Source: Actinomadura barringtoniae (GTDB lineage: Bacteria; Actinomycetota; Actinomycetes; Streptosporangiales; Streptosporangiaceae). From it: a DNA stretch of 64,000 nucleotides. The translations under genes and the position numbers were made by a program. The DNA lies in the NCBI RefSeq assembly GCF_017573505.1, contig NZ_JAGEOJ010000014.1:124001-188000 (forward strand), in the 5' to 3' direction. Shown in pieces: positions 10,676 through 19,721 of the stretch (positions within the stretch are counted from its first letter, which is position 1; every line of letters starts with the position of its first letter). The notes beneath the pieces are model-generated. The model did not search any database. It had not been told where the DNA came from and saw only the letters and a list, made by a program, of their open reading frames with translations.

Positions 10676-12244
10676 ATGGGGCGCGAGAGAACGGAAACTT
10701 CGGCAGAATTCAGCCTCGTGCGTGCAACACGGGGGAAGTACGGCTGGATCGTCGTCGGTGTTCTGCTAACGGTCGCGGGATGCCAGTTCAGCGACGGGGA
10801 CAAGGGCCACGAGACGGGCGCGCTCAAGCCGCCGCCACCGCCCGCCTCCGCCGGCACGGCCGCCGAGAACGCCAAGCCCGGCACGCCCGACTGGAAGCTT
10901 CACAGGAAGGGCAAGCCGGAGGAGATCGAGGGCTACGCCGACCGCGTGAGCGTGCTGCCGGGGGAGACCTTCCGGCTGTTCGTCTCCACGACCACGCCGG
11001 GCTTCTCAGTGGAGGCGTTCCGCATGGGCTGGTACGGCGGGGCCCAGGCGCGCAAGGTGTGGAGCGCCCCTCGGCAGGCGGGCGCCAGGCAACCCGAGGC
11101 CACGTTCGCCCCCGACACCGAGACCGTCAGCGCGGCCGACTGGAAACCGTCGATGACCGTTCCGACCAAGGACTGGCCTGAGGGCTCCTACCTGCTGAGG
11201 CTCACCGCCGACTCCGGCGCCCAGCGGTACGTCCCGATCACGGTCCGGTCGGCCGACACCTCCGGGCGCCTGGTGATCCTGAACGCCACCACGACGTGGC
11301 AGGCGTACAACCTGTGGGGCGGCCGCGACCTCTACCAGGGGCCGAGCGGCTACTCCGACCGGTCCCGCGCGGTCAGCTTCGACCGGCCGTACGACAAGGA
11401 CGGCGCCGGCAAGTTCATGGCGTACGAGCAGCCCGCGATCGCGCTGGCCGAGAAGACCGGCGTGAAGCTCGCCTACGCCACCGACAACGACCTGCACGGC
11501 GAGCCCGGCCTGCTGGACGGCGCCACCGGCCTGGTGACGCTCGGCCATGACGAGTACTGGTCGTCGGCCATGCGGACGCGGGTCACGCAGGCACGCGATC
11601 GCGGCCTCAACATCGCCTTCCTCGGCGCGAACGCCGTCAACCGGCACATCCGCTTCGGCGACACCAAGCTCGGCAAGAACCGCCTGGTCACGTGCTACAA
11701 GGACGCCGCCGAGGACCCGGTGGCGCGGACCGACCCGGCCGAGTCGACCCAGGACTGGCGGCTGGACCCCAAGCCGCGTCCCGAGAGCGACCTGATCGGC
11801 GTGATGTACAACTGCTTCCCGGCCGAGGGCGCCTACACGGTCAGGCGGCCCGACCATTGGCTGTTCGCCGGGACCAAGGTCAAGAAGGGCACCTCGTTCC
11901 CCGGCATGATCGGGCCCGAGAGCGACGCGCTCAACATCGGCGGGCCCACGCCCCGGCCTCTCGAAGTGCTGGCCCATTCGCCGATCGACTGCGGTGGGGT
12001 GCCCAAGACCGCCGACTCCTCGTACTACACGGTCAAGAGCGGCGCCGGGGTCTTCGCCAGCGGGACGATGCGCTGGGTCTGCGCCATGCGCGGCAAGCTG
12101 TGCGGGCACGGGGTGACCGACGCCGCCAAGCGCTTCACCCAGAAGGTGACCGACACGCTGCTGCGGGCCATGACGGCGGGCCCGCTCGGCCGCGCCCACC
12201 CCGCCAAGGACGAGTACGGCAAGATCAGCCAGAGCGGCTTCTAG
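10676..12244 (+). CDS. Lipoprotein with N,N-dimethylformamidase beta-subunit-like domain
   Basis: The product is about 522 aa. The N-terminus has a basic stretch, a hydrophobic core (YGWIVVGVLLTVAGC) and a lipobox whose cysteine is residue 36, so the protein should be lipid-anchored outside the membrane. The rest matches the fold seen in the large subunit of N,N-dimethylformamidase (motifs TTWQAYNLWGGRDLY, TLGHDEYWSSAMR, AFLGANAVNRHIRF), a module also common in secreted actinobacterial proteins of unknown substrate. ATG 10676 has CGGAG close by; ATG 10652 and GTG 10718 are alternatives. Many DMFase-like proteins are not amidases, so the reaction is left open. Confidence 0.8.
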   Translation: MGRERTETSAEFSLVRATRGKYGWIVVGVLLTVAGCQFSDGDKGHETGALKPPPPPASAGTAAENAKPGTPDWKLHRKGKPEEIEGYADRVSVLPGETFRLFVSTTTPGFSVEAFRMGWYGGAQARKVWSAPRQAGARQPEATFAPDTETVSAADWKPSMTVPTKDWPEGSYLLRLTADSGAQRYVPITVRSADTSGRLVILNATTTWQAYNLWGGRDLYQGPSGYSDRSRAVSFDRPYDKDGAGKFMAYEQPAIALAEKTGVKLAYATDNDLHGEPGLLDGATGLVTLGHDEYWSSAMRTRVTQARDRGLNIAFLGANAVNRHIRFGDTKLGKNRLVTCYKDAAEDPVARTDPAESTQDWRLDPKPRPESDLIGVMYNCFPAEGAYTVRRPDHWLFAGTKVKKGTSFPGMIGPESDALNIGGPTPRPLEVLAHSPIDCGGVPKTADSSYYTVKSGAGVFASGTMRWVCAMRGKLCGHGVTDAAKRFTQKVTDTLLRAMTAGPLGRAHPAKDEYGKISQSGF

Positions 12245-12302
12245 GCCTCAAAGCCTGTGTGCCTGGGCTTTGTGAGGCCCTCCACCCGGGGGTGGAGGGC
12301 CT
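12244..12302 (+). terminator. Two overlapping, mutually exclusive hairpins after the lipoprotein gene
   Basis: Hairpin 1 pairs 12244-12255 with 12267-12280 (GGCCTCAAAGCC with GGCTTTGTGAGGCC, small bulge). Hairpin 2 pairs 12275-12287 with 12290-12302 (AGGCCCTCCACC arms). They share 12275-12280, so only one can form at a time. The first begins at the last base of the stop codon. There is no clear U-tract. Confidence 0.6.
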
Positions 12303-12357
12303 GGAATCAAGCCGCGCGCCGATCTCTGGCGGCCCCGCGTTCCTTAGCGTCGAGGGC

Positions 12358-12837
12358 ATGGATCAGATACAGACCGCCCTCATCGTCGTGGCCCTGGTCG
12401 GCTTCGTCCTCTACCGGCAGCTCCAGGCCCGTCAGATCACCGAGAAGGCCTACACGCTGCCCGCCATCATGGTGATCATCGGCGTCGTCCAGGGCGGAAT
12501 CTACGACAAGGTCCACCCGGCGGTCAGCGTCGCCATCCTGATCGCCGGGGTGGTGTCGGCCGTGGCTCTCGGGGGCGTACGGGCGGTCACCATGAAGATC
12601 TGGCAGGACGAGCGGGGCACGAGGTGGCGGCGCGGGACACCGCTGACGCTGGGCGCCTGGGTCCTGTCGGTCGGTGTCCGCGTGGGTCTCATCGCGATCG
12701 GCTACTGGGCCGGGATGAAGTCCGAGACCGGCGGGCTGCTGCTCTTCCTCGGCCTGACGCTCCTCGCCCAGAACGCCGTCGTGGCGTGGCGTGCCCAGCG
12801 ACTGGACGGGGCTGGAACGGTTAGCGTCGTCGCGTGA
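12358..12837 (+). CDS. DUF1453/CcdC-like four-helix membrane protein
   Basis: This 159-aa protein is almost entirely membrane: segments lie near residues 6-20, 32-50, 57-78 and 97-150. The stretch ARQITEKAYTLPAIMVIIG is like the DUF1453/CcdC family, whose role is not settled. GAGGGC precedes ATG 12358. The next gene, a sensor kinase, starts only 16 bp after the stop and the regulator overlaps the kinase, so the three are probably one transcript and this protein may be part of the sensing or be the regulated target. Confidence 0.65.
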   Translation: MDQIQTALIVVALVGFVLYRQLQARQITEKAYTLPAIMVIIGVVQGGIYDKVHPAVSVAILIAGVVSAVALGGVRAVTMKIWQDERGTRWRRGTPLTLGAWVLSVGVRVGLIAIGYWAGMKSETGGLLLFLGLTLLAQNAVVAWRAQRLDGAGTVSVVA

Positions 12838-12853
12838 GTACGGAAGCGAGCTC

Positions 12854-14023
12854 GTGAAGGTCTCCGACATGGTGGCCGCACTCCAGGTCCGGGTCTCCCG
12901 GATCTCGCGGACGCACGTCCGCGGGCTCATCATCGTCCTGATCCTGACGTACGCGTTCGGCGCCTACGTCCGCGGCCTGTTCAACCAGCATCCGGCGCCG
13001 GCGCTGCACGGCGCCGGGCTCGCCGTGGTGATCCTCAACATCGTCACCGTCGGCGCCCTCGCCTACGGGATCTGGCTCCTGCGGCCCGCGCGGATCGCCT
13101 CGTGGCGGCGCACCGGCATCGGCGTGCTCCTCGGCGCCATCGTCTGCGCGCTCGCCCTGTACGCGGTGATCCCGCACGGCGGCTCGAGCTTCGTCTTCGC
13201 GATGATCGCGCTCTGGATCCTGATGAACAACCTGCCGCTGCCCTGGGGCATCGCCACGGCGGTGGCGACCATGGCGGGCGTCGCGGGCGTCGAGGTCGCC
13301 GTCGACGGGCAGGTGGTCGACGCCGGGCTGATGGTCGCGTTCATCGGGGTCGCGCTCGGCGCCACCGCCAACCTGCAGCGCAAGGCGGCCCAGCAGGAGA
13401 CCGCGGTGGCCGAGGCGAACTCGGTCATCCTGGCCGAACGCTCGCACCTGGCCCGCGAGATCCACGACATCCTGGCGCACTCGCTGTCGGCGCAGATCGT
13501 TCACCTGGAGGGCGCGCGGATGCTGCTGTCGCGCGACGGCGACCGCGTTCAGGCGCTGGACCGGGTGGAACGGGCGCAGCAGCTCGCGCGGGCCGGCCTG
13601 GAGGAGACCCGGCGCGCGCTGGCGACGCTGCGCGGCGAGTCGCCGCCGCCGGACGAGGCGCTGGCCGAGCTCGCCGAGGAGTTCCACGTGCTGACCGGGC
13701 GGCAGTGCGAGGTGGAGGTGACCGGGACGCCGCGCGAGCTGACCCCGGCCGCCGGGCTCGCGGTCATCCGCACCGGCCAGGAGGCGCTCACCAACGTCCG
13801 CAAGCACGCGCCGGGCGCGCAGGTGCACGTGCGGCTGGCCTACGAGGACGACCACGTGGAGCTCGACGTCACCGACACCGGCGGCACCGAGCCGGCGCTG
13901 GAGGACATGGGCAGCGGGTACGGCCTGGTGGGCATGCGTGAGCGGGCCGAGCTGATCGGTGGGACCCTGGAGACCGGACCCGACGGAAAGGGATTTCGAG
14001 TGTCCTTGCGAGTGCCCGCGTGA
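12854..14023 (+). CDS. NarL-family membrane sensor histidine kinase
   Basis: The 389-aa product has about six N-terminal membrane helices (residues 20-180) with little outside the membrane, then a HisKA_3 dimerisation domain with the phospho-accepting His204 in LAREIHDILAHSLSAQ, and a HATPase domain (TGQEALTNVRKHA; DTGG; GSGYGLVGMRERAELIGG). It should phosphorylate the regulator encoded next, with a 4-bp overlap. GTG 12854 is chosen for GGAAGCGAG upstream; ATG 12869 is an alternative. The signal is unknown, but the architecture suits membrane-stress or lipophilic cues. Confidence 0.9.
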   Translation: MKVSDMVAALQVRVSRISRTHVRGLIIVLILTYAFGAYVRGLFNQHPAPALHGAGLAVVILNIVTVGALAYGIWLLRPARIASWRRTGIGVLLGAIVCALALYAVIPHGGSSFVFAMIALWILMNNLPLPWGIATAVATMAGVAGVEVAVDGQVVDAGLMVAFIGVALGATANLQRKAAQQETAVAEANSVILAERSHLAREIHDILAHSLSAQIVHLEGARMLLSRDGDRVQALDRVERAQQLARAGLEETRRALATLRGESPPPDEALAELAEEFHVLTGRQCEVEVTGTPRELTPAAGLAVIRTGQEALTNVRKHAPGAQVHVRLAYEDDHVELDVTDTGGTEPALEDMGSGYGLVGMRERAELIGGTLETGPDGKGFRVSLRVPA

Positions 14024-14682
14024 CCGCCTCCGCCACGCCGACGCGGATCCTGATCGTCGACGACCAGACCGTCGTCCGGGAGGGGCTGATCCTGCTCCTG
14101 GAGCTGCTGCCCGGCCTGGAGGTCGTCGGCTCGGCCGGCGACGGCGAGTCCGCCGTGGACCTGGTCGGCGAGCTGCGCCCCGACGTCGTGCTGATGGACC
14201 TGCGGATGCCGCGGGTGGACGGGGTGGAGGCGACCCGGCGGATCAAGGCCGAGCATCCCGAGGTCGAGATCGTGGTGCTCACCACCTACGCCGACGACGA
14301 GTCGATCTTCGCGGCGCTGCGGGCCGGGGCGCGCGGCTACCTGACCAAGGACGCCGGGGGCGAGGAGATCGCCCGCGCCGTCGAGACCGTGCGGAGCGGC
14401 TCGTCCCTGCTGGACCCGGCCGTGCAGCGCCGCCTGGTCGAGGCCGTGGCCGCCGGCGAACGGCCGCCGCAGCGGGGCGGGCTCCCCGACGGCCTCACCC
14501 GGCGCGAGGCCGAGGTGCTCGCGCTGATCGCGCAGGGCCGGTCGAACGCCGAGATCGCCGAAGACCTCTTCATCACCGAGGCGACGGTGAAGACCCACAT
14601 CAACAATCTCTTCGCCAAGGCGGGCCTGCGCGACCGCGCCCAGGCCGTCACCTACGCGTTCCGCCACGGCCTCGCCACCTGA
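14020..14682 (+). CDS. NarL/LuxR-type response regulator
   Basis: This 220-aa protein has a receiver domain with acidic pair Asp14-Asp15, phospho-acceptor Asp60 (VVLMDLRMP) and conserved Lys in YLTKDAGG. A LuxR-type helix-turn-helix follows at about 155-220 (LTRREAEVLALIAQGRSNAE ... ATVKTHINNLFAKAGL). The start GTG overlaps the kinase stop, so the two are translationally coupled. It is the DNA-binding partner of the kinase at 12854-14023; no target operator was recognised. Confidence 0.93.
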   Translation: MTASATPTRILIVDDQTVVREGLILLLELLPGLEVVGSAGDGESAVDLVGELRPDVVLMDLRMPRVDGVEATRRIKAEHPEVEIVVLTTYADDESIFAALRAGARGYLTKDAGGEEIARAVETVRSGSSLLDPAVQRRLVEAVAAGERPPQRGGLPDGLTRREAEVLALIAQGRSNAEIAEDLFITEATVKTHINNLFAKAGLRDRAQAVTYAFRHGLAT

Positions 14683-14868
14683 AGCCATCTACCTGAGTCA
14701 TCTGAAGTCATCTGAAGCCTCCCTGGGCACCGTTGAACCGATCACCGGTCGCGGGCGTCGGATATTGGCAGTTGCAAATCACTGCACCGACGACGTGATG
14801 AGAGGTTCTCCCGACATGGAGAGTGGTATTTGCATCCGCGAATGCCATGGCGGGGCGGGGTGGTGGGA

Positions 14869-15615
14869 ATGATGCGTTTCCGGCTCCTGGGCCCGCTGGA
14901 GGTGGCGACCGCCGCGGGATGGCACGGCATCGGCGCGGCCAAGCAGCGCGCGATCCTGGCCGAGCTGCTCCTGCGGCCGGGCCAGGTCGTGCCCGCCGAC
15001 GCGCTCGCGGAGCGGGTGTGGGGCGAATGCTGCCCGCCGAGCGCGCGAAGTCTCGTCCGCAAGTACGTGATGGAGCTGCGCCGGCTGATCGGCGACACCG
15101 AGGCGGCCGTGCTGGCGCGCCGCGACCCCGGCTACCTGCTGCGGGTCGAGCCCGGTGAGCTGGACGCCGAGCGCTTCGAGCAACTGGCGCGCGAGGGCCG
15201 CCGCGAGCTGCGGAACGGCGCGCACGAACGCGCGGAGTCCACGCTGCGGGACGCGCTGGCGCTGTGGCGCGGCGAGCCGTTCGTGGACGTTCCCGGCTCG
15301 GCGCTGACCGAGTCGGAGGCCGTCCGGCTGCGGGAGCTGCGGCTGGACGCGCTGGAGGCGCGGATCGAGGCGGACCTGCGGTGCGGCGCCGGGGCCGGCG
15401 CGGTCGCCGAGCTGCGACCGCTGGTCGCCCAGCACCGGCTGCGCGAGTCGCTGTGGCACCTGCTGATGCGGGCGCTGTGCTCCTGTGACCGGACGGCGGA
15501 GGCGCTGGCCACGTACGCGCAGGTAAGCCGGATCCTCGACGAGGAGCTCGGGACGCGCCCGGGCGAGCTGCTCTGGCGCCTGCACCGGGACATCCTCGAC
15601 GGCCGGGCGAACTGA
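14869..15615 (+). CDS. SARP/AfsR-type transcriptional regulator
   Basis: This 248-aa protein begins MMRFRLLGPLEV, the classic start of the SARP winged-helix (OmpR-like) DNA-binding domain (1-95, with DALAERVWGECCPPSARSLV and GYLLRVEPGELDAERFE). A bacterial transcriptional activation (BTAD) domain follows at 100-245. SARPs usually activate antibiotic clusters, but none lies in this window, so its target is elsewhere or is not a metabolite cluster. ATG 14869/14872 follow GGTGGGA. The 5' region contains TGCAAAT (14773-14779) and its inverse ATTTGCA (14828-14834), 48 bp apart. SARPs often bind direct heptamers, so these are only suggestive. Confidence 0.85.
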   Translation: MMRFRLLGPLEVATAAGWHGIGAAKQRAILAELLLRPGQVVPADALAERVWGECCPPSARSLVRKYVMELRRLIGDTEAAVLARRDPGYLLRVEPGELDAERFEQLAREGRRELRNGAHERAESTLRDALALWRGEPFVDVPGSALTESEAVRLRELRLDALEARIEADLRCGAGAGAVAELRPLVAQHRLRESLWHLLMRALCSCDRTAEALATYAQVSRILDEELGTRPGELLWRLHRDILDGRAN

Positions 15616-15622
15616 AGAAGGA

Positions 15623-15652
15623 GCCCGCCCGGGAACCGAATCCCGGGCGGGC
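15623..15652. terminator. Perfect GC-rich hairpin between convergent genes
   Basis: Arms of 12 bp (15623-15634 and 15641-15652) enclose the 6-nt loop ACCGAA. It starts seven bases after the regulator stop codon and faces the frameshifted gene on the other strand. Confidence 0.8.
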
Positions 15653-15677
15653 GTGCGGACTCAGGGGGCGGCCTGGA

Positions 15678-17266
15678 TCACCAGGCCTTGTGCTCGCACT
15701 TCATCGGGCGGCCCCTGGCGCTGGTGCTGCTACCGCCGGCCATGCCGTAATAGGCCTCCTCTGCACCGCACCAGACCTGATTGCCCTTCTTGTTCCGGGT
15801 GGACGCCTTCGCGTGGCAGGCCTTCACCTGGGTTTTGCAGGACGCCTCCGGCGGGCATCCGGATGTCCGCGTTGCCCGAGTGGGCGTCCGTGCCTGCGGG
15901 GGCGAGTCCGGGGTGGGTCGCCACGAGATCGTGGGCGTCCTCGGGGGCCACGGCGAGGGAGTAGCGGCCGTCCGGGCCCGAGCGTGCCGAGTAGCCGGGG
16001 CCACTGGAGGTGAGCATGGACCACTGGGCCGCGCGTTCGGTCGCGGGCGTGTCGCGGGGCGCGACGGCCGCGTCGGCGACGCCGCGTCCGGACGGGTCGG
16101 TGACGCGGCCCGACACGGTGACCGTGACGCGGACCGCCGCGCGCAGCGGGGTCGTCGCGCCGGACCGTAGGTCACCGCGAAGGGAGCGGCCGGGACGACA
16201 CCGTCGCCGCCGATGGCGAGCGCGGCCGGGCCCGGTGGCAGCCCGCCGATGTGGAAGGCGCCGCGCGCGTCGGCGACGGTCGGCGGCGTGTCCAGAACGT
16301 CCCGCGCGACGGGCTCCCCGGCCAGGACGCCGGCGGGCACCACGCGTACGAGCGCCCCGGCGACCGGGCGGCCGCTCGCCGCGTCCACCACCGAGCCGGA
16401 GACCGTGCCGGTGCCGGCCAGCGCGACGGCGATGTCGGACGACCCGCCCGGAGCGACCGTCGTGGTCGTACCGCCAATGACGCCTGTACCGCCAATGACG
16501 CCTGGACCGGACACCCGGACATCGACGGCCCCGGGAGACACTCCGCGCAGCACGAACCGCCCGCTGCCGTCCGATGAGGTCCGGGCGTCCGGAGAACTGA
16601 CCGTGGCGTGGGCCGCCGGTCCTCCGCTCGGCAGCGTGATCCGGCCGGTGACGGTCGCGGCGCGCTGCAGGACGAGTGCCGCGTCGCCCTCGCCGGCGTC
16701 GTCCAGCCGCGCCGGGGCGTAGCCGGTCGCCCGGACGGTCACGGTGGGGGCGTTGGAGGGAGCGTCCGGGACGACGAACGTTCCGTCGCGGCCGACGCTC
16801 GCCCTGGCCTCGCTCCGCGTGACCTCCGAGTCGTCCTGCCCCGTCACCGTGACCGAGCCGCCGCCCACCGGGGCGCCGGACGCGTCGACGACATGCCCCC
16901 GGAGCACGCGTGCCTTCTGCAGCAGCAGGGGAGGCAGCGAGGGCACCCGGGTGCCGTTGAGCTCGAAGACTCCGGGCGCGTAGCCGGGCGCCGTACCGTC
17001 ACGTCGTAGCGAGCGTCGCGCAGGCGTGCGCCGAAGCGGCCGTCCGGCCCGGTGCGCAGCCGCACCGCGCGGACCCTGTCACGCGACCCTGCCGGGACGA
17101 ACGCGACCTCGGCCGCTCGCAGGGGCCCGCAGTCGGCGGCCTGCACCACCCCGCTCAGCTCGTGTTCGGGCACGTTCCGGCCCGCCGCGATCAGCGCCGC
17201 CGCCAGGCACACCACGCCGATCAGAACCGCGGCGAGCCAATGCCTCCGCCACATCGCGCACACCAT
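15678..17266 (-). pseudogene. Membrane-anchored carboxypeptidase-regulatory-like repeat protein, interrupted by three frameshifts
   Basis: Read on the minus strand, an N-terminal piece with one membrane helix (WLAAVLIGVVCLAAALIAAG) and a CarboxypepD_reg-like beta domain runs from 17266 to about 16990. There the frame must change to continue as GYAPGVFELNGTRVPS. The second frame carries more such domains to about 16155, a further shift gives RVTVTVSGRVTDPSGRG down to about 15855, and a last shift returns to a cysteine-containing tail (AYYGMAGGSS ... CEHKAW) ending at TGA 15678. Joined, it would be about 528 aa of four to five Ig-like/carboxypeptidase-regulatory domains. Either a decaying gene or base-calling errors in G/C runs explain this; neighbouring genes are intact. 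Confidence 0.75.
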
Positions 17267-17424
17267 CCCTCGCGTCCTGGAACCGGGCCGCCCGAGGAGG
17301 GCGCCCGTGCAGGGACGAGGCTGGCAACGCGATGTGGAGGCGGTGTTCCGCGAACGTGCAGCCGCCGTTCCGTGACCGAGGGGTCAGCGACTATGCGGTG
17401 CTAGGCGGAGTGTTCGGCGGAGTG

Positions 17425-18492
17425 CTAGGCGGAGGGTGAGGCTCCTTGCCCGGCCAGCCATTCGGCGCCGTACCGCTGCGCCTCCCCGGCGGTCGGGAGC
17501 AGGTGGTCCAGGCCGATGAAGCCGTGGAACATCCCGTCGTAGCGGCGGGTCGTGACCGGTACGCCCGCGCTCGCGAGCCGGGCCGCGTAGGCCTCGCCCT
17601 CGTCGCGCAACGGGTCGCACTCGACGGTGATGACGCACGCGGGCGGCAGGCCCGCGAGGCTCTCGGCCCGGATCGGTGAGCCGTACGGGTCGTCGGCGGG
17701 GGCCGCGTACAGCTCCCAGAACCAGCCCATGGCCGCTGAGGTCAGGAAGCCGCCCTCCGCGTGCTCGCGGTAGGAGGCGGTGTTCTGGCGGGCGTCGATC
17801 ACCGGGTAGATGAGCAGCTGGCCGCTGATGGGCGGGCCGCCGTTGTCGCGGGCGTACAGGCACACGCTCGCCGCCAGGTTGCCGCCCGCGCTGTCCCCGG
17901 CGACCATCAAGCGATTCGGGTCGCCGCCCAGCTCGGCCGCGTTGTCGTACGCCCATCGCAGCGCAGCCCTGGCATCCTCTGCAGCGGCCGGAAACGGGTG
18001 CTCGGGCGCCAGCCGATAATCGACGGCGACCACGACGGCACCCGCCTGCCGACACAGCGACCGGCAAAGCCGGTCATGACTGTCGAGCCCGCCGATCGTG
18101 AATCCACCCCCGTGAAAGAACACCACCACCGGCACCCCACCACCGGAATCCCCACACCTGGAAAGGTCTCCACCCCCACCCGCACCCGCGTCTGTGCTCG
18201 CGCCCGCATCGCCCGCGCCTGCATCCGTGCCCGCGCCTGCATCCGTGCCCGCGGCTGCATCCGTGCCCGCGGCTGCGGCTGGGGCTGGGGGTTCGGGGGC
18301 GGGCGGGGTGTAGATGCGGATGGAAACGTTTCCAATGCGGCGGTCTTCGACGTGGGCGACCGGGATCTCGGGGAGGTCGGGCTTGGGGGCGGCGGCCATG
18401 AGGCGGCGCATCTCGTGCGGCGGGGTGCCCTTCGGCGGCCAGGCGGCCAGGAGGGCGGCGACGACGCGTTCCGCGGTGGGGTCGAGGGGCAC
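17425..18492 (-). CDS. Alpha/beta-hydrolase fold-3 (HSL-type esterase) with internal tandem repeat
   Basis: This 355-aa esterase of the hormone-sensitive-lipase type has the oxyanion motif FFHGGGFTIGG, the lid-end motif VDYRLAPEHPFPAA, nucleophile motif GDSAGG, acid in CDPLRDEG and histidine in MFHGF. Between the N-terminal cap and HGGG lies an unusual Ala/Gly/Thr/Asp-rich insert of about 50 residues (AGTDAGAGTDAGAG-like), encoded partly by three 18-bp repeats at 18217-18270. GTG 18492 has GGGAG upstream and lies 5 bp after the stop of the LLM oxidoreductase, so the two should be one operon. Confidence 0.88.
   Translation of the reverse strand: MPLDPTAERVVAALLAAWPPKGTPPHEMRRLMAAAPKPDLPEIPVAHVEDRRIGNVSIRIYTPPAPEPPAPAAAAGTDAAAGTDAGAGTDAGAGDAGASTDAGAGGGGDLSRCGDSGGGVPVVVFFHGGGFTIGGLDSHDRLCRSLCRQAGAVVVAVDYRLAPEHPFPAAAEDARAALRWAYDNAAELGGDPNRLMVAGDSAGGNLAASVCLYARDNGGPPISGQLLIYPVIDARQNTASYREHAEGGFLTSAAMGWFWELYAAPADDPYGSPIRAESLAGLPPACVITVECDPLRDEGEAYAARLASAGVPVTTRRYDGMFHGFIGLDHLLPTAGEAQRYGAEWLAGQGASPSA
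18217..18270 (-). repeat. Three tandem 18-bp units inside the esterase gene
   Basis: The plus-strand unit GCCTGCATCCGTGCCCGC occurs at 18217-18234 and 18235-18252, and with one change at 18253-18270. Each unit codes six residues, so changes in copy number keep the frame. Weaker copies extend on both sides. Confidence 0.85.
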
Positions 18493-18497
18493 GGCGA

Positions 18498-19619
18498 TCA
18501 GCTCCCGGCGAAGTGCGGGATGACCTTGTCGCCCCACTGGCGGATTGTTTCCAAACAGGCGTTTTGTGGCACGGTGCCCATTTGGATCAGGCACATTACC
18601 TCGTCGGCTCCGGCCTCGGCCAGCCGCTCCACGTAGGCGATCGCGTCGTCGGCGCTGCCGTAGGCGTGGTCGGCGTTGAAGGTGGAGGTGGTGTTCGGGC
18701 CGATCGGGATCGCGGCCTCGTGCAGGTAGGCGACCTGCTGCTCGGCCGCCTTGCGGATCGCCTCCACCTCGTCCTGGCCGGGGACGACGGCCTCGTCGGG
18801 CGGGGGAGCGCTGCCGTACCAGTGCGCGATCGACTGGGCGAAGAAGCGCTGCCCGCGGGCGCCGATCCGGACCGCCTCGGCGCGGTCGTCCAGCACGATC
18901 GTCGGGCAGAGGGCGGCGAAGTGGTCGTTCACGACGGTCGAGACCAGGCGGTCAGCGGTCCGGGCCGCGATCGCCTCGTCGTACGCCCGGCGCATGTCCG
19001 CGACCTGGTCGGGGCCTGCGAAGCCCAGCACCAGCGCGCCGATCCCGTAGTCGGCGGCGAGCTTCAGGGTGTCGCGCTTGGAGCAGGCGAGGAAGAGCGG
19101 CGGGTGCGGGGCCTGGATGGGCCGGGGGAGGATCGGGTGCGGCGGGATGTCCAGGAGGTCGCCGTGCCATTCGAGCTCGTCGTTCCGCCAGGCCGAACCG
19201 ATGATCCGCAGGGCCTCGTCGAGCTCGGCGTACGTGCGGCCCGGGTCGACGCCGCACAGGGACGTCTCCTGGCGGGTCGCGCCGCGGCCCGCGCCGAGGT
19301 CGAGGCGGCCGCCCGACAGCACGTCCAGCATCGCGGCGCGTTCGGCCACGCGGGCGGGGTGGTTGAAGCCGAACGGCATGCAGACCACGCCGTGGCCGAG
19401 CCGGATGCGGCCGGTGCGCGCGGCGACGTAGGCCAGGAAGATCTCGGGCGCGCTCATGTGGGCGTACCAGCGCAGCGAGTGGTGCTCGACCGCCCAGACG
19501 CGGTCGAAGCCGGCCTGCTCGGCCAGTACGGCCTGCTCGACGCAGTCGTGGATGACCTGTCGTTCGTGCTCGGCGGTCGGGTCGGCGAGCTGGGCCTCGA
19601 AGATCATGGAGAACTTCAC
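18498..19619 (-). CDS. LLM-class flavin-dependent oxidoreductase
   Basis: This 373-aa protein starts VKFSMIFEAQLADP and has the luciferase-like monooxygenase features AEQAGFDRVWAVEHHSL, HGVVCMPFGFNHPARVAERAAMLDVLSGGRLDLGAG (cited in parts: the PxRxAExxAxxDxLSxGR pattern) and a C-terminal ADEVMCLIQMG. Such enzymes use reduced flavin (FMN or F420) to oxidise small organic molecules. GTG 19619 follows GAGGACGGCAC. It forms an operon with the esterase and diverges from a PadR gene across an operator-like palindrome, so oxidation followed by ester cleavage of a xenobiotic is a reasonable inference. Confidence 0.88.
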   Translation of the reverse strand: MKFSMIFEAQLADPTAEHERQVIHDCVEQAVLAEQAGFDRVWAVEHHSLRWYAHMSAPEIFLAYVAARTGRIRLGHGVVCMPFGFNHPARVAERAAMLDVLSGGRLDLGAGRGATRQETSLCGVDPGRTYAELDEALRIIGSAWRNDELEWHGDLLDIPPHPILPRPIQAPHPPLFLACSKRDTLKLAADYGIGALVLGFAGPDQVADMRRAYDEAIAARTADRLVSTVVNDHFAALCPTIVLDDRAEAVRIGARGQRFFAQSIAHWYGSAPPPDEAVVPGQDEVEAIRKAAEQQVAYLHEAAIPIGPNTTSTFNADHAYGSADDAIAYVERLAEAGADEVMCLIQMGTVPQNACLETIRQWGDKVIPHFAGS

Positions 19620-19655
19620 GGTGCCGTCCTCGGGGGTGGGTGCTCCTGGTTGGCG

Positions 19656-19672
19656 TATTCCAATTTGGAATA
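19656..19672. promoter_or_regulatory. Perfect 17-bp palindrome, probable PadR operator
   Basis: The arms TATTCCAA and TTGGAATA meet at a single central T. The site is in the 102-bp gap between the divergent LLM oxidoreductase and PadR genes, 37 bp from the former and 50 bp from the latter, the usual place for an autoregulated operator. It is strikingly A/T-rich for this genome. Confidence 0.75.
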
Positions 19673-19721
19673 TCTCGCGGAAACAATCAAGACCCGGCGG
19701 CGAGATGGTTACGCTTGCGCC

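Noticed and set aside
14683..14720. CATCTGAAGTCATCTGAAG direct repeats after the regulator gene
   Set aside because: Only two to three short copies exist beyond a stop codon; no structure or function can be supported.
14869..17266. Part of an antibiotic biosynthesis cluster
   Set aside because: No synthase, synthetase, cyclase or tailoring set adjoins the SARP-type gene.
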